Below are positions 25,664 to 32,142 of a stretch of DNA of 32,142 nt, in pieces. Where the stretch lies: positions 1 through 32,142 of the forward strand of contig DRNA01000187.1 in NCBI GenBank assembly GCA_011322365.1, written 5' to 3'. Made by a program: the position numbers and the translations under genes. How positions within the stretch are numbered: position 1 is the first letter of the stretch; every line of letters starts with the position of its first letter. Origin of the DNA: Aeromonadales bacterium. GTDB taxonomy: Bacteria; Pseudomonadota; Gammaproteobacteria; Enterobacterales; GCA-002770795. The notes under the pieces were generated by a model. That model ran no database searches and was not told the origin of the DNA. It was given only the letters and a program-made list of their open reading frames with translations.

Positions 25664-27394
25664 TTATTGTTTCCGGTAGATGTTTTGACCTTCCTTTATG
25701 GTTTCTATAATCTTTATGCTGTTTAAGTCCATTGACGGGATAGTCAATGGATTTTTGTCGAGTATGACAAAATCGGCCAGCTTGCCCACTTCTATAGAAC
25801 CCTTGGCTTTTTCTTCAAAATATTGTCTTGCGGCATTAATGGTGATGGATTTTAAGGCCTGCATCACTGTCACGCGTTGGTCTTTTCCAATAATCTGACC
25901 ACTGCGGGTTATCCTGTTTACCTGACTGGACAGTATCATAATGGAATTGGGTAAGGTTACTGGAGCATCGTTATGGGCGGTGTAGCGCAGTTTTCTTTTT
26001 AATGCGGATTGGGTGGGTGATACCCGTTCTGCGCGCGCTTGTCCCAGCACCGAATCACGATGCCAGTCGCCCCAGTAGAATGTATGGACAGTCATAAACG
26101 AAGGGATGACCTTTAACTTTTTTAACTGATCCAGTTGATCTTCTCTGATAATTTGCGCATGGATCAGTACAGGTCGAATATCTGTATCAGGAAATTGTTT
26201 TTCGGTGGCAGTTAATACTTTAATATATTCATCGGTGGCTGCATCACCATTGCTATGTGCCAGAAGTTGCCATTTGTTGGCAAATGCCATTTGCATATAA
26301 TGGCTCAACTTCTGAGGATTCATAGCGGCATAACCGGCATAATTCCGAGGTTTTCCAGCAGGTGGTTTAAAATATGGCTGGGTCAACCAGGCTGTTTTTC
26401 CCTGAGGAGAGCCATCTAAGGAAAGTTTCATTCCACCAATACGATAATGATGGATATAGTTATGGGGTTGAGTTTTCATCATTTTTAAAAAAGCATCATC
26501 ACTTTTAAAAAAATCAGGTCCCGGATATGCAACCACATCTATATCAAGCAGGTTGGCAGCAGAAGCCGCCACCAATCCCTTAATATTATTTGCTGATGCA
26601 CGACCTTCCTGTACTGTGGTAAATCCTGCTTTTACATATTGGAGTTGAGCCTGTTTTATTAAATTAAAAAGGCTGGCGACAGATTTGGGTTTGATCACTT
26701 CTAACGCTACTTTGAACAGGATGGATTCTTCCAGTACGCCATTGGGTTGTTGACTACCTGCTATCCTCCTGATCACGCCGCCTGGCGGGTTTTCAGAGTG
26801 CTCATTAATGCCCAGCAGCTCCAGGCCTTTTGAATTTACTACGCCCAGATGAGCTGATTGATGGATAATCAGTACCGGTAGGTCTGAACTGATTTTATCT
26901 AAATCTCTGGCTGTGGGATGTTGCCTGGAAGCCAGTTGAGAATCATCATAGTTCATGCCAATAATCCAACCGGTTTCTTTAGCCTGTGGGCTAGCGGCAT
27001 GTTCTTTCATCAAGCGAATAATATCATTAATATTTTGGCTTACGCCTTCGGGTGGTGCCGCCAGATTAGCCGATTGAGCCAGAACACCTACCAGAGAAAA
27101 ATGCCCGTGAGCATCAATAAAACCCGGTAAAAGTGTTTTACCCTGTAAATTGATAAGGTGGGTTTTATCACCTTTAAAGTTCAGAATATCACTCCGATTC
27201 CCCACAGCAATAATCCGTCCGTCTTTAACTGCAACGGCTTCGGCAGAAGGTGATGAGTCCTCCAGAGTAATAATGGTTCCACCCAGATAGATACTGTCCG
27301 CTTTGGGCTGGTCTTTAGAATCACAGGCCGCGAGCAGGCTGAAGAGAAAAGTACTAAAAATGATCAGATATAATTTAACAGGAAATTTGAACAT
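25664..27394 (-). CDS. YtcJ-type metal-dependent amidohydrolase, predicted lipoprotein
   Basis: Amidohydrolase of the YtcJ-like branch, 576 residues. The N-terminus is a lipoprotein signal (FSLLAAC, Cys24); Asp at +2 would favour inner-membrane retention under the E. coli sorting rule. The metal-binding start of the barrel is DAHGHF (His96, His98). Other family marks are the composite-domain start EAVAVKDGRIIAVG, KLSLDGSPQGKTAWL, LLAHSNGDAATD, VLIHAQIIREDQL, YTAHNDAPVTLPNSI and the C-terminal GSIEVGKLADFVILDKNPL. Members act on varied C-N or amide bonds; I cannot give a substrate. It ends 32 bases from the inverted-repeat element and stands alone. A divergent ComEA-like gene begins 219 bases upstream. 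Confidence 0.88.
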   Translation of the reverse strand: MFKFPVKLYLIIFSTFLFSLLAACDSKDQPKADSIYLGGTIITLEDSSPSAEAVAVKDGRIIAVGNRSDILNFKGDKTHLINLQGKTLLPGFIDAHGHFSLVGVLAQSANLAAPPEGVSQNINDIIRLMKEHAASPQAKETGWIIGMNYDDSQLASRQHPTARDLDKISSDLPVLIIHQSAHLGVVNSKGLELLGINEHSENPPGGVIRRIAGSQQPNGVLEESILFKVALEVIKPKSVASLFNLIKQAQLQYVKAGFTTVQEGRASANNIKGLVAASAANLLDIDVVAYPGPDFFKSDDAFLKMMKTQPHNYIHHYRIGGMKLSLDGSPQGKTAWLTQPYFKPPAGKPRNYAGYAAMNPQKLSHYMQMAFANKWQLLAHSNGDAATDEYIKVLTATEKQFPDTDIRPVLIHAQIIREDQLDQLKKLKVIPSFMTVHTFYWGDWHRDSVLGQARAERVSPTQSALKRKLRYTAHNDAPVTLPNSIMILSSQVNRITRSGQIIGKDQRVTVMQALKSITINAARQYFEEKAKGSIEVGKLADFVILDKNPLTIPSMDLNSIKIIETIKEGQNIYRKQ

Positions 27395-27442
27395 AATCGA
27401 TGCAAGGCTATAGATACATGATGTTACTTTACCCTAACGAAC

Positions 27443-27458
27443 TGATTATGGGTATATA
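27443..27458 (+). repeat. 16-base repeat, copy 2
   Basis: TGATTATGGGTATATA is identical to 7811-7826. It lies between the amidohydrolase gene and the ComEA-like gene. Confidence 0.5.
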
Positions 27459-27612
27459 TTTTCTCTGTAAAAGGTTGGAGCTATGTTGTCATTAACGATG
27501 TCCTTTGTAAGAGATTAGCGCAAAATACTGTAAGGCTCTTGCAAGCTAAAACCAAACCGATTAATGTCGATCCTGCCAAGACGGCATCACTTACTTTTCC
27601 AGGAGGGAAAAC

Positions 27613-27912
27613 ATGAAAACTTTATCTAAAATCATTTTTATTTCATTCGTTATGTTCACCATAACCCCAGCTATGGCTAAGAAACCAACCACTACACCGG
27701 CAGTTCAGCAGGCAGCTGAAAAAGTTAGCCTGAATAACGGCGATGCACAAACTCTGGCTACCGTGTTAAAGGGTGTTGGTTTGAAGCGAGCTGAGGCGAT
27801 TGTGAGTTATCGCAAAGATCACGGTCCTTTCAAAGCCATTGAAGATCTGGCAAACGTCAAAGGAATTGGTGTTGCAACCGTGGAAAAAAATAGAGCCAGG
27901 ATATCTTTGTAA
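27613..27912 (+). CDS. Secreted ComEA-like helix-hairpin-helix protein
   Basis: The 99-residue protein has a signal peptide cleaved after AMA (about residue 22), a short Thr/Pro/Ala linker and a double helix-hairpin-helix domain (VSLNNGDAQTLATVLKGVGL, RAEAIVSYRKDHGPF, IEDLANVKGIGVATVEKN). This domain binds DNA in ComEA, the periplasmic DNA receptor of natural transformation, but small stand-alone proteins of this type are common and are not always competence proteins. A strong ribosome site (AGGAGGG) precedes the ATG, so expression could be high. An intrinsic terminator follows at 27934. No other competence gene is in the window. Confidence 0.9.
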   Translation: MKTLSKIIFISFVMFTITPAMAKKPTTTPAVQQAAEKVSLNNGDAQTLATVLKGVGLKRAEAIVSYRKDHGPFKAIEDLANVKGIGVATVEKNRARISL

Positions 27913-27933
27913 ATTGATGGTTCAATGTACGCT

Positions 27934-27959
27934 ACGGCAGGAAGTTCCTGCCGTTTTTC
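27934..27959 (+). terminator. Intrinsic terminator of the ComEA-like gene
   Basis: ACGGCAGG (27934-27941) and CCTGCCGT (27947-27954) form a GC-rich 8-bp stem with loop AAGTT, followed by TTTT. It ends 22 bases after the stop codon and just before the convergent rhomboid gene. Confidence 0.85.
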
Positions 27960-27963
27960 CCCT

Positions 27964-28581
27964 TTACTCCGTATGTTTCGGCTGCAGATGCAGGGATTGC
28001 ATTTTCTCTACCTGAATCCAGAGAGTCGGCCAGAGTAAACCGATTAAGGTACCCATTATCACGCCCGAAAAATGAGCCTCAGTAGCCACATGGGCGTTGA
28101 TGAGTTGTTCCACACCGGTGGTTGAACCGTAAAGATATTCCCAGATAACTTTTCCCCAAAGTCCAAAAAATAGCAGATAGCCTACCCAGTATTTACAGCG
28201 AATATCAAAAATGGCAGAAGCCGCCAACCAGCCATGCAATACACCGGAAAATCCTACATACCATTTCAGTTCAGGAGCAAACCAATACAAAAGCATCAGA
28301 TGGGTAGGGGCAAGGATGATAAAAAAGATGAGCCATTTTGTCTGAGACAATTGAAATCGAAAAATCCACCAGATTAACACAATACCTACGGCATTAAGGC
28401 CCCAATGAAACCAGTTGGTATGAACCAGATTTGCAGTTAAAAACCGCCACCATTGGCCTGCATCTATCTGGTTAACATCGTAACGAAATAAATCTCGAGC
28501 AGGATCACCCCAGAAAGCTAATGCAGTCATTAATAGAAGCAGAAAGAGAACCAGTGCATTTTCTTTGAGGAATGTTGTCAT
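27964..28581 (-). CDS. rrtA: Rhombosortase-type rhomboid intramembrane protease
   Basis: A six-helix-size rhomboid protease of 205 residues from the ATG at 28581 (an in-frame TTG at 28620 is unlikely). The active-site Ser112 is in GFSGVLHG and the His170 in EAHFSGVIMG; HWGLNAVG supplies the conserved upstream Asn. The G-F-S-G-V-L-H-G form, the FRYDVNQIDAGQWWRFLTAN start and the small size match rhombosortases, which process proteins carrying a GlyGly-CTERM tail in many gammaproteobacteria. No such tail is seen on any protein in this window, so the substrates must be elsewhere. Rhombosortase is favoured over a GlpG-type rhomboid, but not proven. It converges on the ComEA-like gene. Confidence 0.8.
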   Translation of the reverse strand: MTTFLKENALVLFLLLLMTALAFWGDPARDLFRYDVNQIDAGQWWRFLTANLVHTNWFHWGLNAVGIVLIWWIFRFQLSQTKWLIFFIILAPTHLMLLYWFAPELKWYVGFSGVLHGWLAASAIFDIRCKYWVGYLLFFGLWGKVIWEYLYGSTTGVEQLINAHVATEAHFSGVIMGTLIGLLWPTLWIQVEKMQSLHLQPKHTE

Positions 28582-28620
28582 GGGCAATTTTATACAAATC
28601 GGGATGAAGACAGTATACAA

Positions 28621-28651
28621 ATAATAAAGCCGACAATAAAGTCGGCTTTAT
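28621..28651 (-). terminator. Intrinsic terminator after tRNA-Asn
   Basis: On the minus strand ATAAAGCCGAC and GTCGGCTTTAT (28641-28651 and 28624-28634) form an 11-bp stem around TTTATT, with an AT-rich tail ending in ATTATTTG. It lies 15 bases beyond the tRNA CCA end and just before the rhomboid gene. Confidence 0.8.
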
Positions 28652-28666
28652 GGGTTGCTTGAATTA

Positions 28667-28742
28667 TGGCTCCCCTTGCTGGACTTGAACCAGCGACATA
28701 TGGATTAACAGTCCACCGTTCTACCAACTGAACTAAAGGGGA
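28667..28742 (-). tRNA. tRNA-Asn(GUU)
   Basis: On the minus strand the 76-base gene begins TCCCCTTTAGTTCAG and ends in an encoded CCA. The acceptor stem TCCCCTT/AAGGGGA is perfect. The D loop has AGTTGGTAGA, the anticodon loop CTGTTAA has anticodon GTT (Asn), and the T arm reads GCTGGTTCAAGTCCAGC with the invariant TTCAAGT. It stands between the aminotransferase gene and a terminator. Confidence 0.97.
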
Positions 28743-28809
28743 ATAAATCCGTCCGCTTAAGGACGGCGTGCATGATAATCATTCTTTCACCACAGGTCAA
28801 TACTGAATA

Positions 28810-30009
28810 TCATGCATTTAGTAACATTTTTGCGGCTTTTTCAAATCGGTCCAGTGCGCTCTCCAGGGTTGACATGCTGGCGGCATAAGAAATCCTTACA
28901 TAACCGGGAGCACCAAAGGCTGAACCGGGTACCAGTGCCAAACCGACCTTTTCCAGCAAAAAGGCAGCAAAATCAACATCATTGTTAATTTCATCAGAGG
29001 CGTCAATGAGTTTCTGGATACGCGGAAAAGAATAAAACGTTCCATCGCTGGCCAGGCATTCCACGCCGGGCATTGTATTTAATCGAGCCAGCACATAATC
29101 ATGGCGTTCATGGAAGGCTTTTAGCATAGGAGCAATACAACCTTGATCACCATTTAATGCCGCAACAGCTGCTGCCTGTGATGGAGCAGCCGGGTTACTG
29201 GTACTTTGAGACTGAATTTTTTTCATCGCAGCAATGAGTTCGGCCGGGCCTGCGGCATAGCCGATACGCCAGCCGGTCATGGCATAGGCTTTTGAAACTC
29301 CGTTGAGTACAACGGTTTGAGCATAAAGTTCGGGGCAGGCAGTGACAATATTGATAAAGGGTTCATCACTCCAGACAATATGCTCATACATATCATCGGT
29401 GGCCAGAATAATATGCGGATATTGTAATAAAACCTTTGCCAGTGCCTGTAATTCATCTTTTGTATAGCTGACACCAGTAGGATTGCTTGGGCTGTTCAAA
29501 CTCACCATGCGTGTTTTGGGTGTAATGGCAGCCTGTAACTGTTCTGGTGAGAGTTTCAGATTTTGTTCCAGTGTAGTTTCCAGTATTATTGGTTTGCCAC
29601 CGGCAAGAATTACCATATCCGGATAGGAGACCCAATAGGGGGCGGGTATGATGACTTCGTCACCGTCATTGAGTAGTGCCTGACACAGATTGTAAAAACT
29701 TTGCTTGCCACCAGAGGAAACGAGGATTTGACCGGGGCTATAATCCAGTTGATTGTCTCGCGAAAATTTGGCGATAATAGCCTGTTTGAGTTCGGGGGTA
29801 CCATCCACAGCGGTATATTTGGTTGCACCGGCTCGAATCGCAGCAATAGCAGCTTCCTTAATATGTTCGGGTGTATCGAAGTCGGGTTCGCCTGTACCGA
29901 GTCCGATAACATCTTTTCCCTGTGCTTTAAGCTCGGCAGCTTTCGCTGCAACGGCCAGAGTAGGTGATGGTTTAACGGCTTTAACCCGCTCGGAAAGCTG
30001 TATACTCAC
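28810..30009 (-). CDS. aspC: Aspartate-type aminotransferase (class I/II, PLP-dependent)
   Basis: PLP-dependent transaminase of 399 residues that probably interconverts aspartate and oxaloacetate. It begins MSIQLSERVKAVKPSPTLAV, followed by GLGTGEPDFDTP, YTAVDGTPELK, NSPSNPTGVSY, the PLP-binding Lys240 in NGVSKAYAMTGWRIGYA and the substrate-carboxylate Arg in GYVRISYAAS. This is the subfamily that includes bacterial aspartate and aromatic aminotransferases close to Thermus AspAT, not the E. coli AspC branch, so substrate range is uncertain and the gene symbol is by common usage. The start is a GTG at 30009 with AGGA seven bases upstream; a longer frame to 30045 is unlikely. It is divergent from uvrB. 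Confidence 0.88.
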   Translation of the reverse strand: MSIQLSERVKAVKPSPTLAVAAKAAELKAQGKDVIGLGTGEPDFDTPEHIKEAAIAAIRAGATKYTAVDGTPELKQAIIAKFSRDNQLDYSPGQILVSSGGKQSFYNLCQALLNDGDEVIIPAPYWVSYPDMVILAGGKPIILETTLEQNLKLSPEQLQAAITPKTRMVSLNSPSNPTGVSYTKDELQALAKVLLQYPHIILATDDMYEHIVWSDEPFINIVTACPELYAQTVVLNGVSKAYAMTGWRIGYAAGPAELIAAMKKIQSQSTSNPAAPSQAAAVAALNGDQGCIAPMLKAFHERHDYVLARLNTMPGVECLASDGTFYSFPRIQKLIDASDEINNDVDFAAFLLEKVGLALVPGSAFGAPGYVRISYAASMSTLESALDRFEKAAKMLLNA

Positions 30010-30133
30010 TGGTATTTCCTCATAATCTAAACAGTTACCTAACACCTGATTAGATGTTAATATTAAGTCTCTAAGAATAGTCTTATGCTAACTCAAAGCT
30101 GAACTAAAGACTACGTAAAAAACGCGGAAAAAT

Positions 30134-32137
30134 ATGGAAAAAAAATTTGAATTAGTTTCGGATTTCAAACCTGCTGGTCATCAGCCACAGGCAATTGAAA
30201 AATTAATAGAAGGTCTGGAAGATGGCCTGGCAACGCAAACACTTTTAGGGGTTACCGGGTCAGGGAAAACCTATACCATTGCACAGGTTATCGCGCAAAC
30301 TCAACGCCCCGCCATTTTAATGGCACCAAACAAAACGCTGGCAGCCCAGCTCTACGGCGAAATGAAAGAATTTTTTCCCAACAACGCTGTTGAATATTTT
30401 GTTTCCTATTATGATTATTATCAACCTGAAGCTTATGTACCTGCTTCTGATACCTTCATTGAAAAAGATGCCTCTATTAACGACCACATTGAACAGATGC
30501 GATTATCGGCAACCAAAAGCTTACTGGAAAGAAAAGATACCATTATCGTTGCTTCGGTATCGGCTATTTATGGTCTGGGTGATCCGGATACCTATCATTC
30601 CATGGTGCTACATATGCAACGGGGCGATGCGGTGGATCAACGCTATATATTAAGGCGGTTGGCGGATATGCAATATACTCGAAATGACGTAGCCTTCCAA
30701 CGGGCTACCTATCGCGTCAGGGGTGATGTGATTGATATTTTTCCCGCAGAATCCGACAGAGACGCCATCCGTATAGAATTATTTGATGATGAGATTGAGA
30801 CTATTTCCTTTTTCGACCCGCTAACCGGTGAAATAACCGCTAAATCTGCCCGGGTAACGGTTTACCCGAAAAGCCACTATGTCACCAGCCGCGATCGAAT
30901 TCTGGGTGCCATTGATGAAATTAAAATTGAATTACGCCAGCGGCTGAATGATTTAAAAAAAGCTAACAAACTGGTGGAAATGCAGCGCCTTGAACAACGA
31001 ACGCGCTTCGATCTGGAAATGATGCAGGAATTGGGTTATTGCTCAGGTATTGAAAATTATTCACGCTACCTATCCGGCAGAAACTCCGGCGAACCACCAC
31101 CCTGTCTTTTTGATTATTTACCTAAAGATACCATTCTCATCACTGATGAGAGTCATGTCACCATTCCCCAGATTGGTGCTATGTACAAAGGTGATCGATC
31201 TCGTAAGGAAAATCTGGTTGATTACGGTTTTCGCCTGCCATCAGCTCTGGATAACCGTCCCTTAAAATTTGATGAATTTGAACGCTTAATGCCCCAGTGT
31301 ATTGCTGTTTCAGCGACACCGGGTAACTATGAGAATGAAAAATCCGGTCAGGTAGTGGAGCAGGTAGTGAGACCCACAGGCCTGATCGATCCAGAAATTT
31401 CTGTAAGACCTGTGACCACTCAGGTGGATGATTTATTATCTGAAATTAACCTGCGGGTGGACAAACAGGAGAGGGTACTGGTAACCACCTTAACCAAAAG
31501 AATGTCGGAAGATCTGACCGATTATCTGGGCGAACACGATATTAAAGTGCGTTATCTGCATTCCGATGTGGATACCATTGAAAGAATGGAGATTATCCGA
31601 GATCTAAGACTGGGGAAATTTGATGTGCTGGTGGGCATTAACCTGCTCAGAGAAGGTCTGGATATTCCTGAAGTTTCTCTGGTAGCGATACTCGATGCCG
31701 ATAAGGAAGGATTTCTGCGTTCTGAACGCTCACTCATCCAGACCATGGGTCGGGCTGCCAGAAACCTCAATGGCCAGGTTATCCTCTATGCTGATAAAAT
31801 TACCGGCTCAATGGAAAGAGCGATGGCTGAAACCGAACGGCGTAGAAAAGTGCAACAGACATTTAACAAAGAGCATAATATTACCCCGAAAAGCATCGTT
31901 AAAAAAGTCAGAGATATTATGGAAGCGGGTTATGACTTTAAAGATAACAAAAAACGTCGTCAAAAAGTGGCCGAAGCCGCAGCCCAATATAAGGTGGATA
32001 CTCATCAGGATCTGGGTAAACAGGTGAAGAAGATGGAAAAAGTGATGTTCGAATATGCCGAACAGCTGGAATTTGAAAAAGCAGCGGCACTAAGGGATCA
32101 GATAGCTGAAGTGAAAAAACTCTGGCTTAAAAATTAA
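30134..32137 (+). CDS. uvrB: Excinuclease ABC subunit B
   Basis: UvrB verifies DNA damage after UvrA and positions UvrC for incision in nucleotide excision repair. The product has 667 residues, complete, with its stop five bases before the window end. The Walker A is [10 protein letters not shown] (Lys45). The UvrB beta-hairpin is [20 protein letters not shown]. Helicase motifs include [41 protein letters not shown] and QTMGRAARN. The C-terminal UVR domain, which binds UvrC, ends the protein ([20 protein letters not shown]). It is divergent from the aminotransferase gene; I find no CTGT-N8-ACAG LexA site in the 124-base intergenic region. Confidence 0.97.
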   Translation: MEKKFELVSDFKPAGHQPQAIEKLIEGLEDGLATQTLLGVTGSGKTYTIAQVIAQTQRPAILMAPNKTLAAQLYGEMKEFFPNNAVEYFVSYYDYYQPEAYVPASDTFIEKDASINDHIEQMRLSATKSLLERKDTIIVASVSAIYGLGDPDTYHSMVLHMQRGDAVDQRYILRRLADMQYTRNDVAFQRATYRVRGDVIDIFPAESDRDAIRIELFDDEIETISFFDPLTGEITAKSARVTVYPKSHYVTSRDRILGAIDEIKIELRQRLNDLKKANKLVEMQRLEQRTRFDLEMMQELGYCSGIENYSRYLSGRNSGEPPPCLFDYLPKDTILITDESHVTIPQIGAMYKGDRSRKENLVDYGFRLPSALDNRPLKFDEFERLMPQCIAVSATPGNYENEKSGQVVEQVVRPTGLIDPEISVRPVTTQVDDLLSEINLRVDKQERVLVTTLTKRMSEDLTDYLGEHDIKVRYLHSDVDTIERMEIIRDLRLGKFDVLVGINLLREGLDIPEVSLVAILDADKEGFLRSERSLIQTMGRAARNLNGQVILYADKITGSMERAMAETERRRKVQQTFNKEHNITPKSIVKKVRDIMEAGYDFKDNKKRRQKVAEAAAQYKVDTHQDLGKQVKKMEKVMFEYAEQLEFEKAAALRDQIAEVKKLWLKN

Positions 32138-32142
32138 AATGG

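Noticed and set aside
1-32142. CRISPR array, prophage, toxin-antitoxin or defence island
   Set aside because: No regularly spaced repeats, integrase, structural phage gene or recognised defence protein is seen; genes are mainly housekeeping in a conserved order.

Overview
The window is chromosomal DNA of a gammaproteobacterium that is neither an enteric nor a classical Pseudomonas, and it is rather AT-rich by eye. The evidence is gene order: nadB diverging from rpoE-rseA-rseB-rseC, then a mucD/degP-type protease, lepA-lepB-DUF4845-rnc-era-recO-pdxJ-acpS, a barA/gacS-type kinase and cmoAB. The nadB/rpoE/rse/lepA/lepB/rnc/era/recO/pdxJ/acpS order is the classical gammaproteobacterial one, and the mucD and DUF4845 positions follow the Pseudomonas version. 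I cannot name the genus.

Layout. Positions 1-1621 (minus): a truncated HDOD signalling protein preceded by ygfZ. Positions 1753-2511 (plus): sdhE and a ygfX-like membrane protein, meeting nadB (minus) tail to tail with a 4-base overlap. Positions 4203-9667: divergent nadB/rpoE promoters and the sigma-E envelope-stress operon, which carries an extra small lipoprotein gene between rseB and rseC, then a 485-base gap and the periplasmic protease gene, closed by a strong terminator. Positions 9900-16944: the lepA-to-acpS housekeeping run, with a signal peptidase whose membrane-anchor module is duplicated. Positions 16988-21627 (minus): hybrid sensor kinase, cmoB and cmoA. Positions 21724-23785 (plus): a DUF2288 protein and ycaO. 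Positions 23897-27394: an unrecognised lipoprotein, a 270-bp inverted-repeat element built of nested hairpins, and a lipoprotein-type amidohydrolase (minus). Positions 27613-32137: a secreted ComEA-like helix-hairpin-helix protein, a rhombosortase-type rhomboid protease (minus), tRNA-Asn (minus), an aspartate-type aminotransferase (minus) and divergent uvrB, complete to five bases before the window end.

How the genes work together. RpoE, RseA, RseB and RseC with the DegP-like protease form the envelope-stress circuit. Two promoter-like sites with the sigma-E signature and the same 15-base spacer lie before rpoE and before rseA, which suggests autoregulation plus a second internal promoter. 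LepA, LepB, RNase III, Era and RecO cover translation, secretion, RNA processing and repair. SdhE matures flavoproteins and YgfZ supports iron-sulfur enzymes. CmoA/CmoB modify tRNA wobble uridines, and YcaO is an accessory factor for ribosomal protein S12 methylthiolation.

Most of the window is ordinary housekeeping sequence. I see no CRISPR array, phage, toxin-antitoxin or defence island. The parts most worth a second look are the structured 270-bp element at 25363-25632, the duplicated anchor of LepB, the unknown lipoprotein inside the rse operon, and several perfect inverted repeats in leaders and inside one coding region.
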